A stretch of 17,027 bases of DNA. Source: JAIBJP01 sp035639875. Its GTDB lineage: Bacteria; Actinomycetota; Thermoleophilia; Gaiellales; Gaiellaceae. The stretch covers positions 1 to 17,027 of the forward strand of contig DASQXE010000015.1 of assembly GCA_035639875.1 (NCBI GenBank). The letters run 5' to 3'. The notes under the pieces were generated by a model. It ran no database searches and had not been told where the DNA came from. It was given only the letters and a program-made list of their open reading frames with translations. The position numbers were made by a program, and so were the translations under genes. Shown in pieces: positions 5,757 through 13,421 of the stretch; the first letter of the stretch is position 1; every line of letters starts with the position of its first letter.

Positions 5757-6446
5757 TCACCTGGGAGGGCGCAATACGGCGAACTGGTCGGTGACGTCGA
5801 GGTCGCGCTTGCGGAAGCGGTACACGGCCGCAGGACGACCGCCGGCGCGGCCCGGGGCCCGCAGCTCGCCGGTCGGCTCGAGAACGCGCCGCCGCAGCAA
5901 GACGCGCTGCAGGTTCGTCGCCGACACGTCGTGCCCGAGCGCCGCGCGGTAAAGGCGCCGGAGCTCGGCAATGGTGAACACCGGCGGGGCGAGCGCAAAG
6001 CCGATGTTCGTGTAGGAGAGCTTCGCGCGCAGCCGCTCGCGGCCGGCCAGCACGATGACGAGATGGTCGAACGCGAGATTCGGAAGCGCGTCAACCGGGT
6101 GCCAGCGCGTGTCCTCGGGGACCCGCGGATCGACGCCCGCCGGGACGAGACCGAGATACGCCGTCGCCACGAGCCGCATGTCGGGGTGCCTGCGCGGCGC
6201 GCTCAGCGTCTCGAGCTGCTCCAGGTGCGAGAGCTCGCGGACGTCGACCTTCTCGGCGAGGTGGCGGCGGACCGAGTCCTCGAGTGTCTCGGGCGCACCG
6301 AGCCGCCCGCCCGGCACCGACCAGGCGCCCTCGAAAGGAGGCTTCGCCCGCTGCCACAGCAGGACCTGCAAGTCGGCGCCACGGACCTGCAGCACCACGG
6401 CCAGGGCCTCGTGGTAGGCGCGCTCGTCTCTGGTAAACTTCTCCAT
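5757..6446 (-). CDS. NrtR-like Nudix/winged-helix transcriptional regulator
   Basis: 229 aa. The N-terminal Nudix fold (~10-135) has a box at 47-69 starting GRLGAPE, but the catalytic part reads RHLAEKV instead of REUXEEXGU, so key glutamates are lost or changed. The C-terminus (143-212: LSYTNIGFALAPPVFTIAEL, then NLQRVLLRRRVLEPTG and GGRPAAVYRF) is the winged helix of NrtR regulators. Known NrtR proteins sense ADP-ribose or NAD-related ligands through the Nudix domain and repress NAD salvage or uptake genes. Here it is divergent from a NiaP-like transporter with a near-palindrome between them. The ATG at 6446 has no ribosome site; minus-strand TATAAG at 6457-6462 is a possible -10. A hydrolase role is less likely given the box. 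Confidence 0.85.
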   Translation of the reverse strand: MEKFTRDERAYHEALAVVLQVRGADLQVLLWQRAKPPFEGAWSVPGGRLGAPETLEDSVRRHLAEKVDVRELSHLEQLETLSAPRRHPDMRLVATAYLGLVPAGVDPRVPEDTRWHPVDALPNLAFDHLVIVLAGRERLRAKLSYTNIGFALAPPVFTIAELRRLYRAALGHDVSATNLQRVLLRRRVLEPTGELRAPGRAGGRPAAVYRFRKRDLDVTDQFAVLRPPR

Positions 6447-6448
6447 AG

Positions 6449-6471
6449 GTTATCGACTTATAGTCGCAAAC
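6449..6471. promoter_or_regulatory. 23-bp near-palindrome, candidate NrtR-type operator
   Basis: The core is CGACT-TAT-AGTCG (6454-6466), flanked symmetrically by GTT (6449-6451) and AAC (6469-6471); 8 of 10 arm positions are complementary. It lies in the 41-base divergent gap and covers TATAGT (6459-6464, rightward) and TATAAG (6462-6457, leftward), both good -10 hexamers. A dimeric regulator bound here would block both promoters. That the neighbouring NrtR-like protein binds it is inference. Confidence 0.65.
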
Positions 6472-6487
6472 TAGGAGCTTAGCGTCC

Positions 6488-7828
6488 ATGGCAGTCGCCG
6501 AAGCAGCTGTTCATGCCCCACCCCGGCTCGACGTGGAGGACGTCTTGCGGCGTGGCGGCTTTACGTCTTTTCACCGCAAAGCCGTTGCCCTCACCGGATT
6601 CGCGTGGACATTCGTGGCGATGGAGATCCTTCTCGTCGGCTTCACGGTCCCGGTCTTCACGTCCATCTGGGGGCTGTCGGGCAGCTTCGCCGGCTGGATC
6701 GCTGCCTCTGCGCTCGGCGGCTCGCTCGTAGGCAGCGTCGTCCTCGGTCGGCTCTCCGACCGGATCGGCCGCCGCCGCATCTTCCTCGGCTCGATCCTCT
6801 GGTACGCCGTCTTTACGGCTCTCACCGCCCTCGCCTGGGGTCCGGAAGCCCTGTCGACGTTCCGGTTCCTGGCCGGGATCGGTCTGGGCGGCATGCTCGT
6901 CGTGGATCCGTCGATGCTCGCTGAGTATCTGCCGCCGCAGCGGCGAGGCCGCTTCCTCGTCTTCCTCGACTTCTTCTGGCCGGTCGGGCTGCTGCTCGCC
7001 ACGGGCCTTTCGTGGCTGTTCCTGACTCAGGTGGGCGGCGACTCGGGCTGGCGCTGGCTGTTCCTGGCCGCGTCCTTCCCGGCGTTCCTCGCGTTCGTCG
7101 CCCGACTCTCCCTGCCCGAGAGCCCGTACTACCTCGCGCGCAAGGGTCGGCTCGGCGAGGCCGCCGAGGTGCTTGAGGACATCACCGGGCAGGACGTGGA
7201 TTCGAGCGAGCTCGAGCCGCCCGAGGAGACGAGGAGCTCCGTCCGTGAGCTCGTTTCGACGCGGCTCCGCTCGACGTCGGCGCTGATCGTCCTCGTCTGG
7301 ATCGCGCTCAACATCTCCTATTACGGCCTCTTCCTCTGGCTGCCGTTCGTCCTGCAGGACGAGCAGAAGTTCTCAGTCGACGTCTACCTTCTGTTGACTC
7401 TCTCGGCGCTGTCGCAGTTCCCCGGCTACGGCGCTTCGATCTGGCTCGTCGAGCGCATCGGGCGCAAGCCCACGCTGGCGCTCTTCCTCGCGCTCGGGGG
7501 CGTCAGCGCCCTGACGTTCGCGCTTGCCGACTCGGCGCCCGTGTACGTGGCCGCGCTCTTCTTCGTCGGGTTCTTCAACCTCGGCGCCTGGGGCGCCGTC
7601 TACCCGTACACGTCGGAGCTCTTCCCCACCCGCGTCCGCTCGAGCGCGTTCGGCATGGTGGAGGGCTTCGGCAAGGGCGCTGCGATCGGAGGACCGTACC
7701 TCTTCGGCGCGCTGATCGACTGGACCGGCGGCACCGTGTGGTCGCTCGTCTTCGTCGCGGCGGTGATGGCGGCCGGTGCTCTTGTCGTCCTCCTGGGACG
7801 GGAGACGCGCGGGGCGAAGCTCGTTTAG
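6488..7828 (+). CDS. MFS transporter, NiaP/metabolite:H+ symporter type
   Basis: 446 aa, about 12 membrane helices. MFS motif A is at 87-96 (GRLSDRIGRRR), with a partial repeat in the second half (ERIGRKPT). RFLAGIGLGGML, then PSMLAEYLPPQRRGRFLVFL and DFFWPVG, and later LPESPYYLARKGR, resemble NiaP-type nicotinate transporters and related aromatic-acid or metabolite symporters. Sugar porters share part of this pattern. The long polar start (~1-28) is cytoplasmic. An AGGAG at 6473-6477, 10 nt before ATG 6488, supports the start. Divergent from the NrtR-like regulator. Uptake of nicotinate or another NAD precursor is the most economical reading but rests on context. Its stop codon overlaps the stop of the opposing channel gene. 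Confidence 0.9.
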   Translation: MAVAEAAVHAPPRLDVEDVLRRGGFTSFHRKAVALTGFAWTFVAMEILLVGFTVPVFTSIWGLSGSFAGWIAASALGGSLVGSVVLGRLSDRIGRRRIFLGSILWYAVFTALTALAWGPEALSTFRFLAGIGLGGMLVVDPSMLAEYLPPQRRGRFLVFLDFFWPVGLLLATGLSWLFLTQVGGDSGWRWLFLAASFPAFLAFVARLSLPESPYYLARKGRLGEAAEVLEDITGQDVDSSELEPPEETRSSVRELVSTRLRSTSALIVLVWIALNISYYGLFLWLPFVLQDEQKFSVDVYLLLTLSALSQFPGYGASIWLVERIGRKPTLALFLALGGVSALTFALADSAPVYVAALFFVGFFNLGAWGAVYPYTSELFPTRVRSSAFGMVEGFGKGAAIGGPYLFGALIDWTGGTVWSLVFVAAVMAAGALVVLLGRETRGAKLV

Positions 7829-8409
7829 GCGGCTTCTTCGTCGCCCCAGATCGAGGCCGACACGTAGGCGAGCGCAATCGCGCTGAAGAAGACGAGCGCC
7901 CCGGTCGGGCTCCAGAGCGCCACGAGCGTCGCCGCGACGTAGAGCGGCACCCCGGGCCAGTAGCTCCGATTGATGCCGCTGACCTCCCGGCGATCGGCAT
8001 CGGGCCGCAGCAAGCGGCGGTACGCGTACTGCCAGAAGAACTGGAAGAAGATCGCGATGACGACGAACGTGAGCCCGTAGGCGAGCGCAGCCGAGCGCGC
8101 GCCCGCCTTCTGCAGATGCTCCGCGTAGATCGCCGTGGGAAACGGCAGAAACGCGATCGCCATGAGCAGGAACAGGTTGATGAAGAGGAACGCGCGGTCG
8201 GCTTCCCGCACAAATGACAGGACGACGTGGTGGTTGACCCACATGATCCCAATCGAGAAGAAACTCAGCGCATACGCGAAGTAGGACGGCCAGATGTGCA
8301 GCAACCCCTGGCCGACGTCGCCGTTCGGCAGTCGCACCTCGAGGATGAGAAGCGTCGCCGCGATGGCGAAAACGCCGTCGGCGAAGGCTTCGAGGCGGCC
8401 CGTCGGCAC
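7825..8409 (-). CDS. TMEM175-type (DUF1211) potassium channel family protein
   Basis: 194 aa with about six membrane helices. The first helix carries RLEAFADGVFAIAATLLILE, matching the RxxxFSD signature of TMEM175 channels with Ser changed to Ala. GIMWVNHHVVL in the next helix pair and FINLFLLMAIAFLPFPTAI are also typical. Bacterial members carry one repeat and assemble as tetramers that leak K+; the FSD helix lines the pore. Start is GTG 8409, with minus-strand TAGCGT 6 nt upstream. The stop TAA shares bases with the MFS stop TAG (TTAG). It is divergent from the YyaL-type gene by 34 bases. Confidence 0.88.
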   Translation of the reverse strand: MPTGRLEAFADGVFAIAATLLILEVRLPNGDVGQGLLHIWPSYFAYALSFFSIGIMWVNHHVVLSFVREADRAFLFINLFLLMAIAFLPFPTAIYAEHLQKAGARSAALAYGLTFVVIAIFFQFFWQYAYRRLLRPDADRREVSGINRSYWPGVPLYVAATLVALWSPTGALVFFSAIALAYVSASIWGDEEAA

Positions 8410-8415
8410 GGTGCA

Positions 8416-8421
8416 ACGCTA
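8416..8421 (-). promoter_or_regulatory. leaderless-type -10 box TAGCGT
   Basis: TAGCGT on the minus strand, 6 nt before GTG 8409 of the channel gene; back to back with the rightward box at 8431. Confidence 0.42.
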
Positions 8422-8430
8422 ACGCGGGGG

Positions 8431-8436
8431 TAGGCT
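8431..8436 (+). promoter_or_regulatory. leaderless-type -10 box TAGGCT
   Basis: TAGGCT lies exactly 7 nt before GTG 8444 of the YyaL-type gene, with no ribosome site between them. Confidence 0.5.
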
Positions 8437-8443
8437 GGAACCC

Positions 8444-10336
8444 GTGAACCGCCTCGCCCAGGAAAGCTCTCCGTACCTCCTCCAGCACGCCGACAACCCG
8501 GTGGACTGGTACCCCTGGGGCGAGGAGGCGCTTGAGCGGGCGCGCGCCGAGGACAAGCCCATCCTCCTGTCCGTCGGCTACGCCGCATGCCACTGGTGCC
8601 ACGTGATGGAGCACGAGTCGTTCGAGGACCCGGAGACGGCTGCCCTGATGAACGAGAACTTCGTCTGCGTGAAGGTCGACCGCGAGGAGCGGCCGGACGT
8701 TGACGGCCTCTATATGGAAGCCGTGGTGACGATGACCGGGCAGGGCGGCTGGCCGATGACGGTTTTCCTCACTCCCGACGGTCGGCCTTTCTACGGCGGC
8801 ACCTACTTCCCACCGGAGCCGCGCTTCAACATGCCGAGCTTCCGGCAGCTGCTCGCGGCCGTCTCGGAGGCGTACCGGAGGCGCCGCGGCGAGCTCGAGC
8901 GCCAGGCTGACGCGCTCGTGGGAGCGATTCGCGAAGCGAGCACTTCGGCTCCCTCCGTCGAGCCGCTCACGAGCGAGCTGCTCACCCGGGCCGCCTCAGC
9001 CCTGGCGGCGCAGTTCGACGCCGAGCACGGCGGCTTCGGACGGTCGCCGAAGTTTCCGCCCGCCTCGAGCCTCGAATTTCTCCTCCGTACAGGCCGCGAA
9101 GACGCTCTGGCGATGGTGCGGACGACGCTCGACGGGATGGCCGCCGGAGGGATGTACGACATCGTCGGCGGCGGCTTCCACCGCTACTCAGTGGACGAGC
9201 GCTGGCTCGTCCCCCACTTCGAGAAGATGCTCTACGACAACGCCCTCTTGGCGAGCGCGTACGTCCACGGCTGGGCCGTGACCGGCGAGGAGCGCTACCG
9301 CCGGGTGGTCGAGGAGACGCTCGACTACATGGTGCGCGAGCTGCGGCTGCCGGAGGGCGGCTTCGCCTCCGCGCAGGATGCGGACACGAACGGCGTCGAG
9401 GGGCTCACGTACACATGGACGCCCGACGAGGTCGACGACGCCAGCCTTCTGCAGCCCTTCGAGCACGGACGCTTCATCCTCCGGGGCGAGCTCTCCGACG
9501 ACCTGCGGCAACGCCTGCTCGCGGTACGGGGGCACCGTGAGCAGCCGCTGCGAGACGACAAGGTGGTCACGTCGTGGAACGGGCTCGCGCTCGCGGCGTT
9601 CGCGGAGGCGTCGTGGCGCCTCGAGCGGCCGGATTACCTCACGGTGGCCATTGACCTCGCCGAGTTTCTCCTCGGCGAGATGTCGGACCAGGACGGTGGC
9701 CTCTTCCGGACTTACCGCGACGGCAATGCGAAGATCGAGGCCTACCTCGAGGACTACGCCGACGTTGCCAACGGCCTGCTCGAGCTCCACTGGGCCAGCG
9801 GCGAGTTGCGCTGGCTCCACGAGGCCCGCCGCCTCGTTAGCGCCGCAGACGAGTTCGCGGACTCCGAGCTCGGCGGCTACTTCGTCGATCGGCACGGCCT
9901 CGTGGCCAGGCGCAAGGAGTTCGACGACCACCCCACGCCGTCGAGCAACTCGATGATGGCCTTCGTCCTCTTGCGCCTGGCGAGGATCTACGGGGACGAC
10001 GACCTGGAGAAGCGCGCCGTCGGGATCTTCCGCATCGCCCGGCCGCTGCTCGAGCGTGCGCCGACCGCCGTCGGGCACCTTCTGTGCGCGCTCGACCTCC
10101 ACTTCTCGCCGCCGCGCGAGATCGCCGTCGTCGGAGGCTCGGACGAGCTCCGTCGCGCGGCGCTCGAGGGCTTCCAGCCCAACACGGTGTTCGCCTTCTC
10201 GCCCGGGCCGCTGGACGAGGTGCCGCTCCTCGCCGGCAAGCGGCTCGTCGACGGGCGGCCGGCGGCCTACGTCTGCGAGCGCTTCGCGTGCCAGGCCCCC
10301 GTCACGACTCCCGAGGAACTGCGGGCCGCCCACTAG
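8444..10336 (+). CDS. thioredoxin-domain protein, YyaL/SPATA20 (DUF255) family
   Basis: 630 aa, slightly shorter than the usual ~670. The N-terminal ~160 residues are a thioredoxin-like domain with the family hallmarks NRLAQESSPYLLQHADNPVD, WYPWGEEA, a CHWC redox-type motif (C49, C52) followed by HVMEHESFED, VDREERPDVD, and GWPMTVFLTPDG. The remainder (~170-620) is an alpha/alpha-barrel-like region with EKMLYDNALLASAY, SAQDADTNGVEGLTYTWTPDE and DDKVVTSWNGLALAA, as in N-acylglucosamine epimerase-like folds. The family is widespread and conserved but its reaction is not established. No signal peptide, so cytoplasmic. The GTG start is supported by TAGGCT 7 nt upstream. The AAA gene follows after 10 bases but appears to have its own -10 box. 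Confidence 0.93.
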   Translation: MNRLAQESSPYLLQHADNPVDWYPWGEEALERARAEDKPILLSVGYAACHWCHVMEHESFEDPETAALMNENFVCVKVDREERPDVDGLYMEAVVTMTGQGGWPMTVFLTPDGRPFYGGTYFPPEPRFNMPSFRQLLAAVSEAYRRRRGELERQADALVGAIREASTSAPSVEPLTSELLTRAASALAAQFDAEHGGFGRSPKFPPASSLEFLLRTGREDALAMVRTTLDGMAAGGMYDIVGGGFHRYSVDERWLVPHFEKMLYDNALLASAYVHGWAVTGEERYRRVVEETLDYMVRELRLPEGGFASAQDADTNGVEGLTYTWTPDEVDDASLLQPFEHGRFILRGELSDDLRQRLLAVRGHREQPLRDDKVVTSWNGLALAAFAEASWRLERPDYLTVAIDLAEFLLGEMSDQDGGLFRTYRDGNAKIEAYLEDYADVANGLLELHWASGELRWLHEARRLVSAADEFADSELGGYFVDRHGLVARRKEFDDHPTPSSNSMMAFVLLRLARIYGDDDLEKRAVGIFRIARPLLERAPTAVGHLLCALDLHFSPPREIAVVGGSDELRRAALEGFQPNTVFAFSPGPLDEVPLLAGKRLVDGRPAAYVCERFACQAPVTTPEELRAAH

Positions 10337-10339
10337 AGT
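10334..10339 (+). promoter_or_regulatory. leaderless-type -10 box TAGAGT overlapping a stop codon
   Basis: TAGAGT begins with the TAG stop of the YyaL-type gene and ends 7 nt before GTG 10347 of the AAA gene. Spacing and sequence match the other leaderless starts here. Confidence 0.5.
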
Positions 10340-10346
10340 GAGAGAC

Positions 10347-11513
10347 GTGCCCAGGCGCGTCCAATTCGGCTTCGACATCGCACAGAACGTCGGCTCCGGC
10401 GTCTTCTTTCAGGAGCTCTTGAAGCGCGATCTCCCGCGGCTCGTCGCCGAGAGCTGGCCGACGACCGCCAAGCTCGAAGAAGGAAGCGCTCTCTGGTGGA
10501 GCGTGGAGCCGCACGGGACGAGCGCGGTCCTCGAGCTGTCCTCCGGCGGGCTCGCGCTGGCGACCGCGGGCTTCGGGCACGCGTTCGTGCAGGTCGCGGC
10601 GCCCGATGGAGAGCGGGCACGCGCGGGAATCGAGGAAGTACGAGCCCTCCTGCCGCGGACCGAGCGCGACCGAGAAGGTCGTGTCCCGGTGACGTTCTGG
10701 ACGTACAGCCCTCACGGCCCGATGCCCATGGGCCGGACCCTTTCCGTTCCGGCCTGGGACGAGATTTCCGGGAATTACGCGCCCGAGACGGCCGAGCCGC
10801 TCGCTCGGCTGATGCACGGAGACCTCCCGTGGCGCGGCGGCCAGTTGATCCTCTGGCACGGCGAGACAGGCACGGGAAAGACGACCGCCCTACGCGCCCT
10901 CGCCCGCGAATGGGCCTCGTGGTGCGACCCGCACTACATCACGGATCCTGAGAAGTTCTTCGGCGACCAGTCGCACTACATGCTCTCGGTCATCCTCCAG
11001 CAGGAGATGTTCGCCGACGAGGACGGCGAGGTACTGGAGGGCGAAGGCGGGGAGCTCGTCACGGGGACGTCGTACGGCGGCATGTGGGCGATTCCCCCGC
11101 ACTTCGCCATGGTCCAGAGCGTCACGGCCGAGCGGCGGGCGGAGCCCAGTTGGCGCCTGCTCATTCTCGAGGATACGGGCGAACTGCTCTCTGCGGACGC
11201 GCGCGCTCAGGCCGGCCAGGGCCTCTCGCGCTTCCTCAACGTCGTGGACGGCCTCATCGGCCAGGGCCTCCGCATCCTCGTGCTCGTGACGACGAACGAG
11301 GAGCTCGGCGCCCTCCACCCGGCGATTGCGAGGCCGGGCCGCTGCGCCGCGAACGTTCTCTTCCGCCGCATCCCGCCCGCCCAGGCCAACGACTGGTTGC
11401 GCGAGCACGGCGACGAATCGACGGTGTCCGACGCCACGACGCTGGCCGGCCTCTATGCGCTCCTCGAGGGGTGGGACGTCGTCGAGGAGCGTCAGGCGAC
11501 CGGCTTCGGCTAA
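10347..11513 (+). CDS. AAA ATPase with N-terminal DUF5925-like domain
   Basis: 388 aa from GTG 10347. The same frame is open upstream, but that part overlaps the YyaL-type gene. The N-terminal ~155 residues (LWWSVEPHGTSAVLELSSGG, then VPVTFWTYSPHGPM) look like the DUF5925 region of actinobacterial AAA proteins. The ATPase core has Walker A GETGTGKTT (172-180), Walker B LLILED (271-276), a sensor-1-like VTTNEE (N317) and RPGR (329-332) as probable arginine finger, as in classical AAA proteins. It also has YITDPEKFFGD and an acidic insert (~222-236) before TSYGGMWAIPPH. The substrate is unknown; the fold implies remodelling of a protein or complex in the cytoplasm. It stands between the YyaL-type and OsmC-like genes. 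Confidence 0.85.
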   Translation: MPRRVQFGFDIAQNVGSGVFFQELLKRDLPRLVAESWPTTAKLEEGSALWWSVEPHGTSAVLELSSGGLALATAGFGHAFVQVAAPDGERARAGIEEVRALLPRTERDREGRVPVTFWTYSPHGPMPMGRTLSVPAWDEISGNYAPETAEPLARLMHGDLPWRGGQLILWHGETGTGKTTALRALAREWASWCDPHYITDPEKFFGDQSHYMLSVILQQEMFADEDGEVLEGEGGELVTGTSYGGMWAIPPHFAMVQSVTAERRAEPSWRLLILEDTGELLSADARAQAGQGLSRFLNVVDGLIGQGLRILVLVTTNEELGALHPAIARPGRCAANVLFRRIPPAQANDWLREHGDESTVSDATTLAGLYALLEGWDVVEERQATGFG

Positions 11514-11532
11514 CCGGCGGTTGACACTCCGA

Positions 11533-11538
11533 TAGGGT
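11533..11538 (+). promoter_or_regulatory. leaderless-type -10 box TAGGGT
   Basis: TAGGGT, 7 nt before ATG 11546 of the OsmC-like gene. A TTGACA at 11521-11526 is only 6 nt before it, too close to act as the -35 of the same promoter. Confidence 0.5.
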
Positions 11539-11545
11539 CTCGCGC

Positions 11546-12046
11546 ATGGACCTGCGCGCCGTACAGGCACCGCTCAAGGAGCGCTACCGCGAGGACGAGA
11601 ACGCCTCGAAGATCACGCTGACCGCGAGGGGCTCGGAGACGGCCGACGGGCCGATCTCCTGCTCGGTCGACATCGGCCGCGCCCTCTACGAAGCCCAGGC
11701 GCACGCGGGCGTGGGCGGGGCCGGCACCGGGGCCTGCTCCGGCGATCTCCTGCTCGGCGCGCTCGCCGCCTGCGCTCAGCTCACGTGCCAGATGGTCGCG
11801 GCCGCGATGGAGATCCCAACCGAGCGGATCGAAGTGGTCGTCGAAGGCGGTCTCGACCTGCGCGGGACGCTCGGAATAGAACGCAGCGCTCCCGTCGGCT
11901 TCGAGGAGATCCGCCTGCGCTTCGAGATCGACGCGCCCGAGGCGACCGACGAGCAGCTCCGCGCGCTCCTGGAGAAAACCGAGCGCTACTGCGTCGTTCT
12001 ACAGACCCTTCGCAGCCCGCCGGTCATCGAGAGCACGAAGGCTTAG
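11546..12046 (+). CDS. OsmC/Ohr-family protein
   Basis: 166 aa. The fold markers are SGDLLLGALAACAQLTCQ with the first conserved cysteine C76, and ERYCVVLQTL with the second, C149. In Ohr/OsmC proteins the pair reduces organic hydroperoxides, the first being peroxidatic and the second resolving. Extra cysteines C39, C64 and C81 are present. The second site has CVVLQTL rather than the CPV of many Ohr enzymes, so it belongs to the wider OsmC group and substrate preference is open. Cytoplasmic stress protection is the likely role. ATG 11546 has TAGGGT 7 nt upstream and no ribosome site. The stop codon shares TTAG with the opposing udgX stop. Confidence 0.88.
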   Translation: MDLRAVQAPLKERYREDENASKITLTARGSETADGPISCSVDIGRALYEAQAHAGVGGAGTGACSGDLLLGALAACAQLTCQMVAAAMEIPTERIEVVVEGGLDLRGTLGIERSAPVGFEEIRLRFEIDAPEATDEQLRALLEKTERYCVVLQTLRSPPVIESTKA

Positions 12047-12684
12047 CTCCCCAGTAATTTCGCGACGACTTTGAGATCCGCGACGAAGTCGGCCATGGCC
12101 GTCTCGCGATCCTCGTCGGTCTCCTGGCGGAGGATGGACGACGGGTGGACGGTGGCGAGAACGTGCGGGGCCAGATCTGACTCGACGGGGACACCCCGCT
12201 GCTTGGTCACCCGAAATTGCCGGCCGAGGAGGGACTGCGCCGCCGTCGCGCCGAGCGCCACGAGCACTTTGGGCCTGATCGCCTCGAGCTCGGAATCGAG
12301 CCACGGCCGGCAGGCGGCGAGCTCGGCCCAGTTCGGCTTCTGATGAATCCGCCGCTTGCCGCGCCCGGTCCACTTGAAGTGCTTGACCGCGTTCGTGACG
12401 TACGCAAGCGAGCGGTCGATGCCCGCGACCTCGAGCGCCTCGTCGAAAACCCGGCCCGCCGGCCCGACGAACGGCCTGCCCGCCAAATCCTCCTTGTCCC
12501 CAGGCTGCTCGCCGACGAAGACGATTTCGGCCGTCCGCTCGCCCTCCCCGAAGACGGTCTGCGTCCCGGTCTTCCAGAGCTCGCACGCCTTGCACTCGGC
12601 CGCCGCAGCGCGAAGCTTGGGCAGGCTCTTCGTCTCCGGGACGAGCGGAGCCGCGGTCTCGTCCAGCGACAGCTGGCGGCCCAT
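12043..12684 (-). CDS. udgX: UdgX-type uracil-DNA glycosylase
   Basis: 213 aa. Features of the UdgX branch: GEQPGDKEDLAGRPFVGPAG (58-77, GEQPG where family-4 enzymes have GEAPG), TNAVKHFKWTGRGKRRIHQK with the R-loop KRRIH (110-114), and HPSSILR (180-186). In characterised mycobacterial UdgX the histidine of KRRIH bonds covalently to the abasic site after uracil removal; here that is H114. Cysteines C31, C34 and C125 fit three Fe-S ligands; the protein has no further cysteine, so the fourth ligand is unclear. ATG 12684 has a TAAAGG box 6 nt upstream that is only a partial TANNNT. It is the last gene of a leftward cluster, 17 bases after the L,D-transpeptidase. Confidence 0.92.
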   Translation of the reverse strand: MGRQLSLDETAAPLVPETKSLPKLRAAAAECKACELWKTGTQTVFGEGERTAEIVFVGEQPGDKEDLAGRPFVGPAGRVFDEALEVAGIDRSLAYVTNAVKHFKWTGRGKRRIHQKPNWAELAACRPWLDSELEAIRPKVLVALGATAAQSLLGRQFRVTKQRGVPVESDLAPHVLATVHPSSILRQETDEDRETAMADFVADLKVVAKLLGS

Positions 12685-12701
12685 GACCGGCCTTTACCCC
12701 G

Positions 12702-13385
12702 CTACGCGTGAATGAAGACAGGAGCGCCGAGAGGAACGCGGCGCATGAGGATGCGCAGATCCGCATCCCGAGCGTGCGCACAGCCGGCCGACGCGCGAGC
12801 GCCGATCGTGGAGGGTGCATTCGTCCCGTGGATCGCGATGCGGTCGCCGCCCGGCCAGCCGGCGGGCAGCCGAGGCTGGTGCGCCGAGAGCGCGATGATG
12901 CAGCAGCCGTAGTAGGCGCCGTAGGCTCGCCCATCGAGCTTGTCCGTGACGCCGAAGCGCCCGGTGGGAGTGGGCGAGGAAGCGCGTCCAATCCCGACTT
13001 TCATGCGACGGACGACCTTCGCGCCGCGCTCGAGAACGAGCGTCCGCTTCGAGAGGTCGAGGATGAGGCTCATGCGCGTCGAGGCAACCGTGACCGACCC
13101 AGACCGGACCCAGGCGAGTCGGCCGTTGGGACGCTTCGTCGTGACGAGGCCGAGCCAGGGTCCGCGCCGGCGGGCAACAGCGAGCCTCTCCGGCGATCCG
13201 AACTCCGTCCTCGTTCCCACGCGCGCGACGACGGGCCCGCCGGGGCGGGCTCGCAGCGCCGCCGCTTTCTCGACGTGAGCGATCTCGAAAGCCGGCCGCC
13301 GCGCTGGAGGAGGGGCGCTGAACAGCGCAACGACTGTCGCTGCCAGGGGGAGCAGGCTCGGCACCATAGCCATCCTCGTTCGCAT
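12702..13385 (-). CDS. L,D-transpeptidase (YkuD) with SH3-like domain, exported
   Basis: 227 aa from ATG 13385. In-frame ATGs at 13373 and 13367 are alternatives, and the last has a GAGG 6 nt upstream. An N-terminal hydrophobic helix (SLLPLAATVVALFSAPPPA) suits export or anchoring. An SH3-like segment (~36-100, VEKAAALRARPGG to LAWVRSGSV) is followed by the YkuD domain (~105-227): DLSKRTLVLERGAKV, GIGRASSPTPTGRFGVTD, then IHGTN (H186) and SAGCAHAR (C202). The cysteine performs L,D-crosslinking of peptidoglycan via an acyl-enzyme. The usual SHGCxR is altered: His is Ala200, and Arg is displaced to position 206. Probably active, since SAGC variants exist as far as I recall, but worth testing. 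Same strand as NYN upstream (36 bases) and udgX downstream. Confidence 0.87.
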   Translation of the reverse strand: MRTRMAMVPSLLPLAATVVALFSAPPPARRPAFEIAHVEKAAALRARPGGPVVARVGTRTEFGSPERLAVARRRGPWLGLVTTKRPNGRLAWVRSGSVTVASTRMSLILDLSKRTLVLERGAKVVRRMKVGIGRASSPTPTGRFGVTDKLDGRAYGAYYGCCIIALSAHQPRLPAGWPGGDRIAIHGTNAPSTIGARASAGCAHARDADLRILMRRVPLGAPVFIHA

Positions 13386-13421
13386 CGGCGGACCAACTGA
13401 TGGGCCGAGCGACCTAAATCG

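Noticed and set aside
7373..8614. Long leftward open frame of 413 codons
   Set aside because: It is antisense to the MFS and YyaL-type genes, is Arg-rich and low-complexity, and shows no family motifs; a GC-rich shadow frame.
9188..10378. Leftward open frame of 396 codons
   Set aside because: It is antisense to the YyaL-type gene and has no recognisable domain or start signal.
11521..11526. TTGACA as a -35 element for the OsmC-like gene
   Set aside because: Only 6 bases separate it from the -10 box, far from the usual 16-18.
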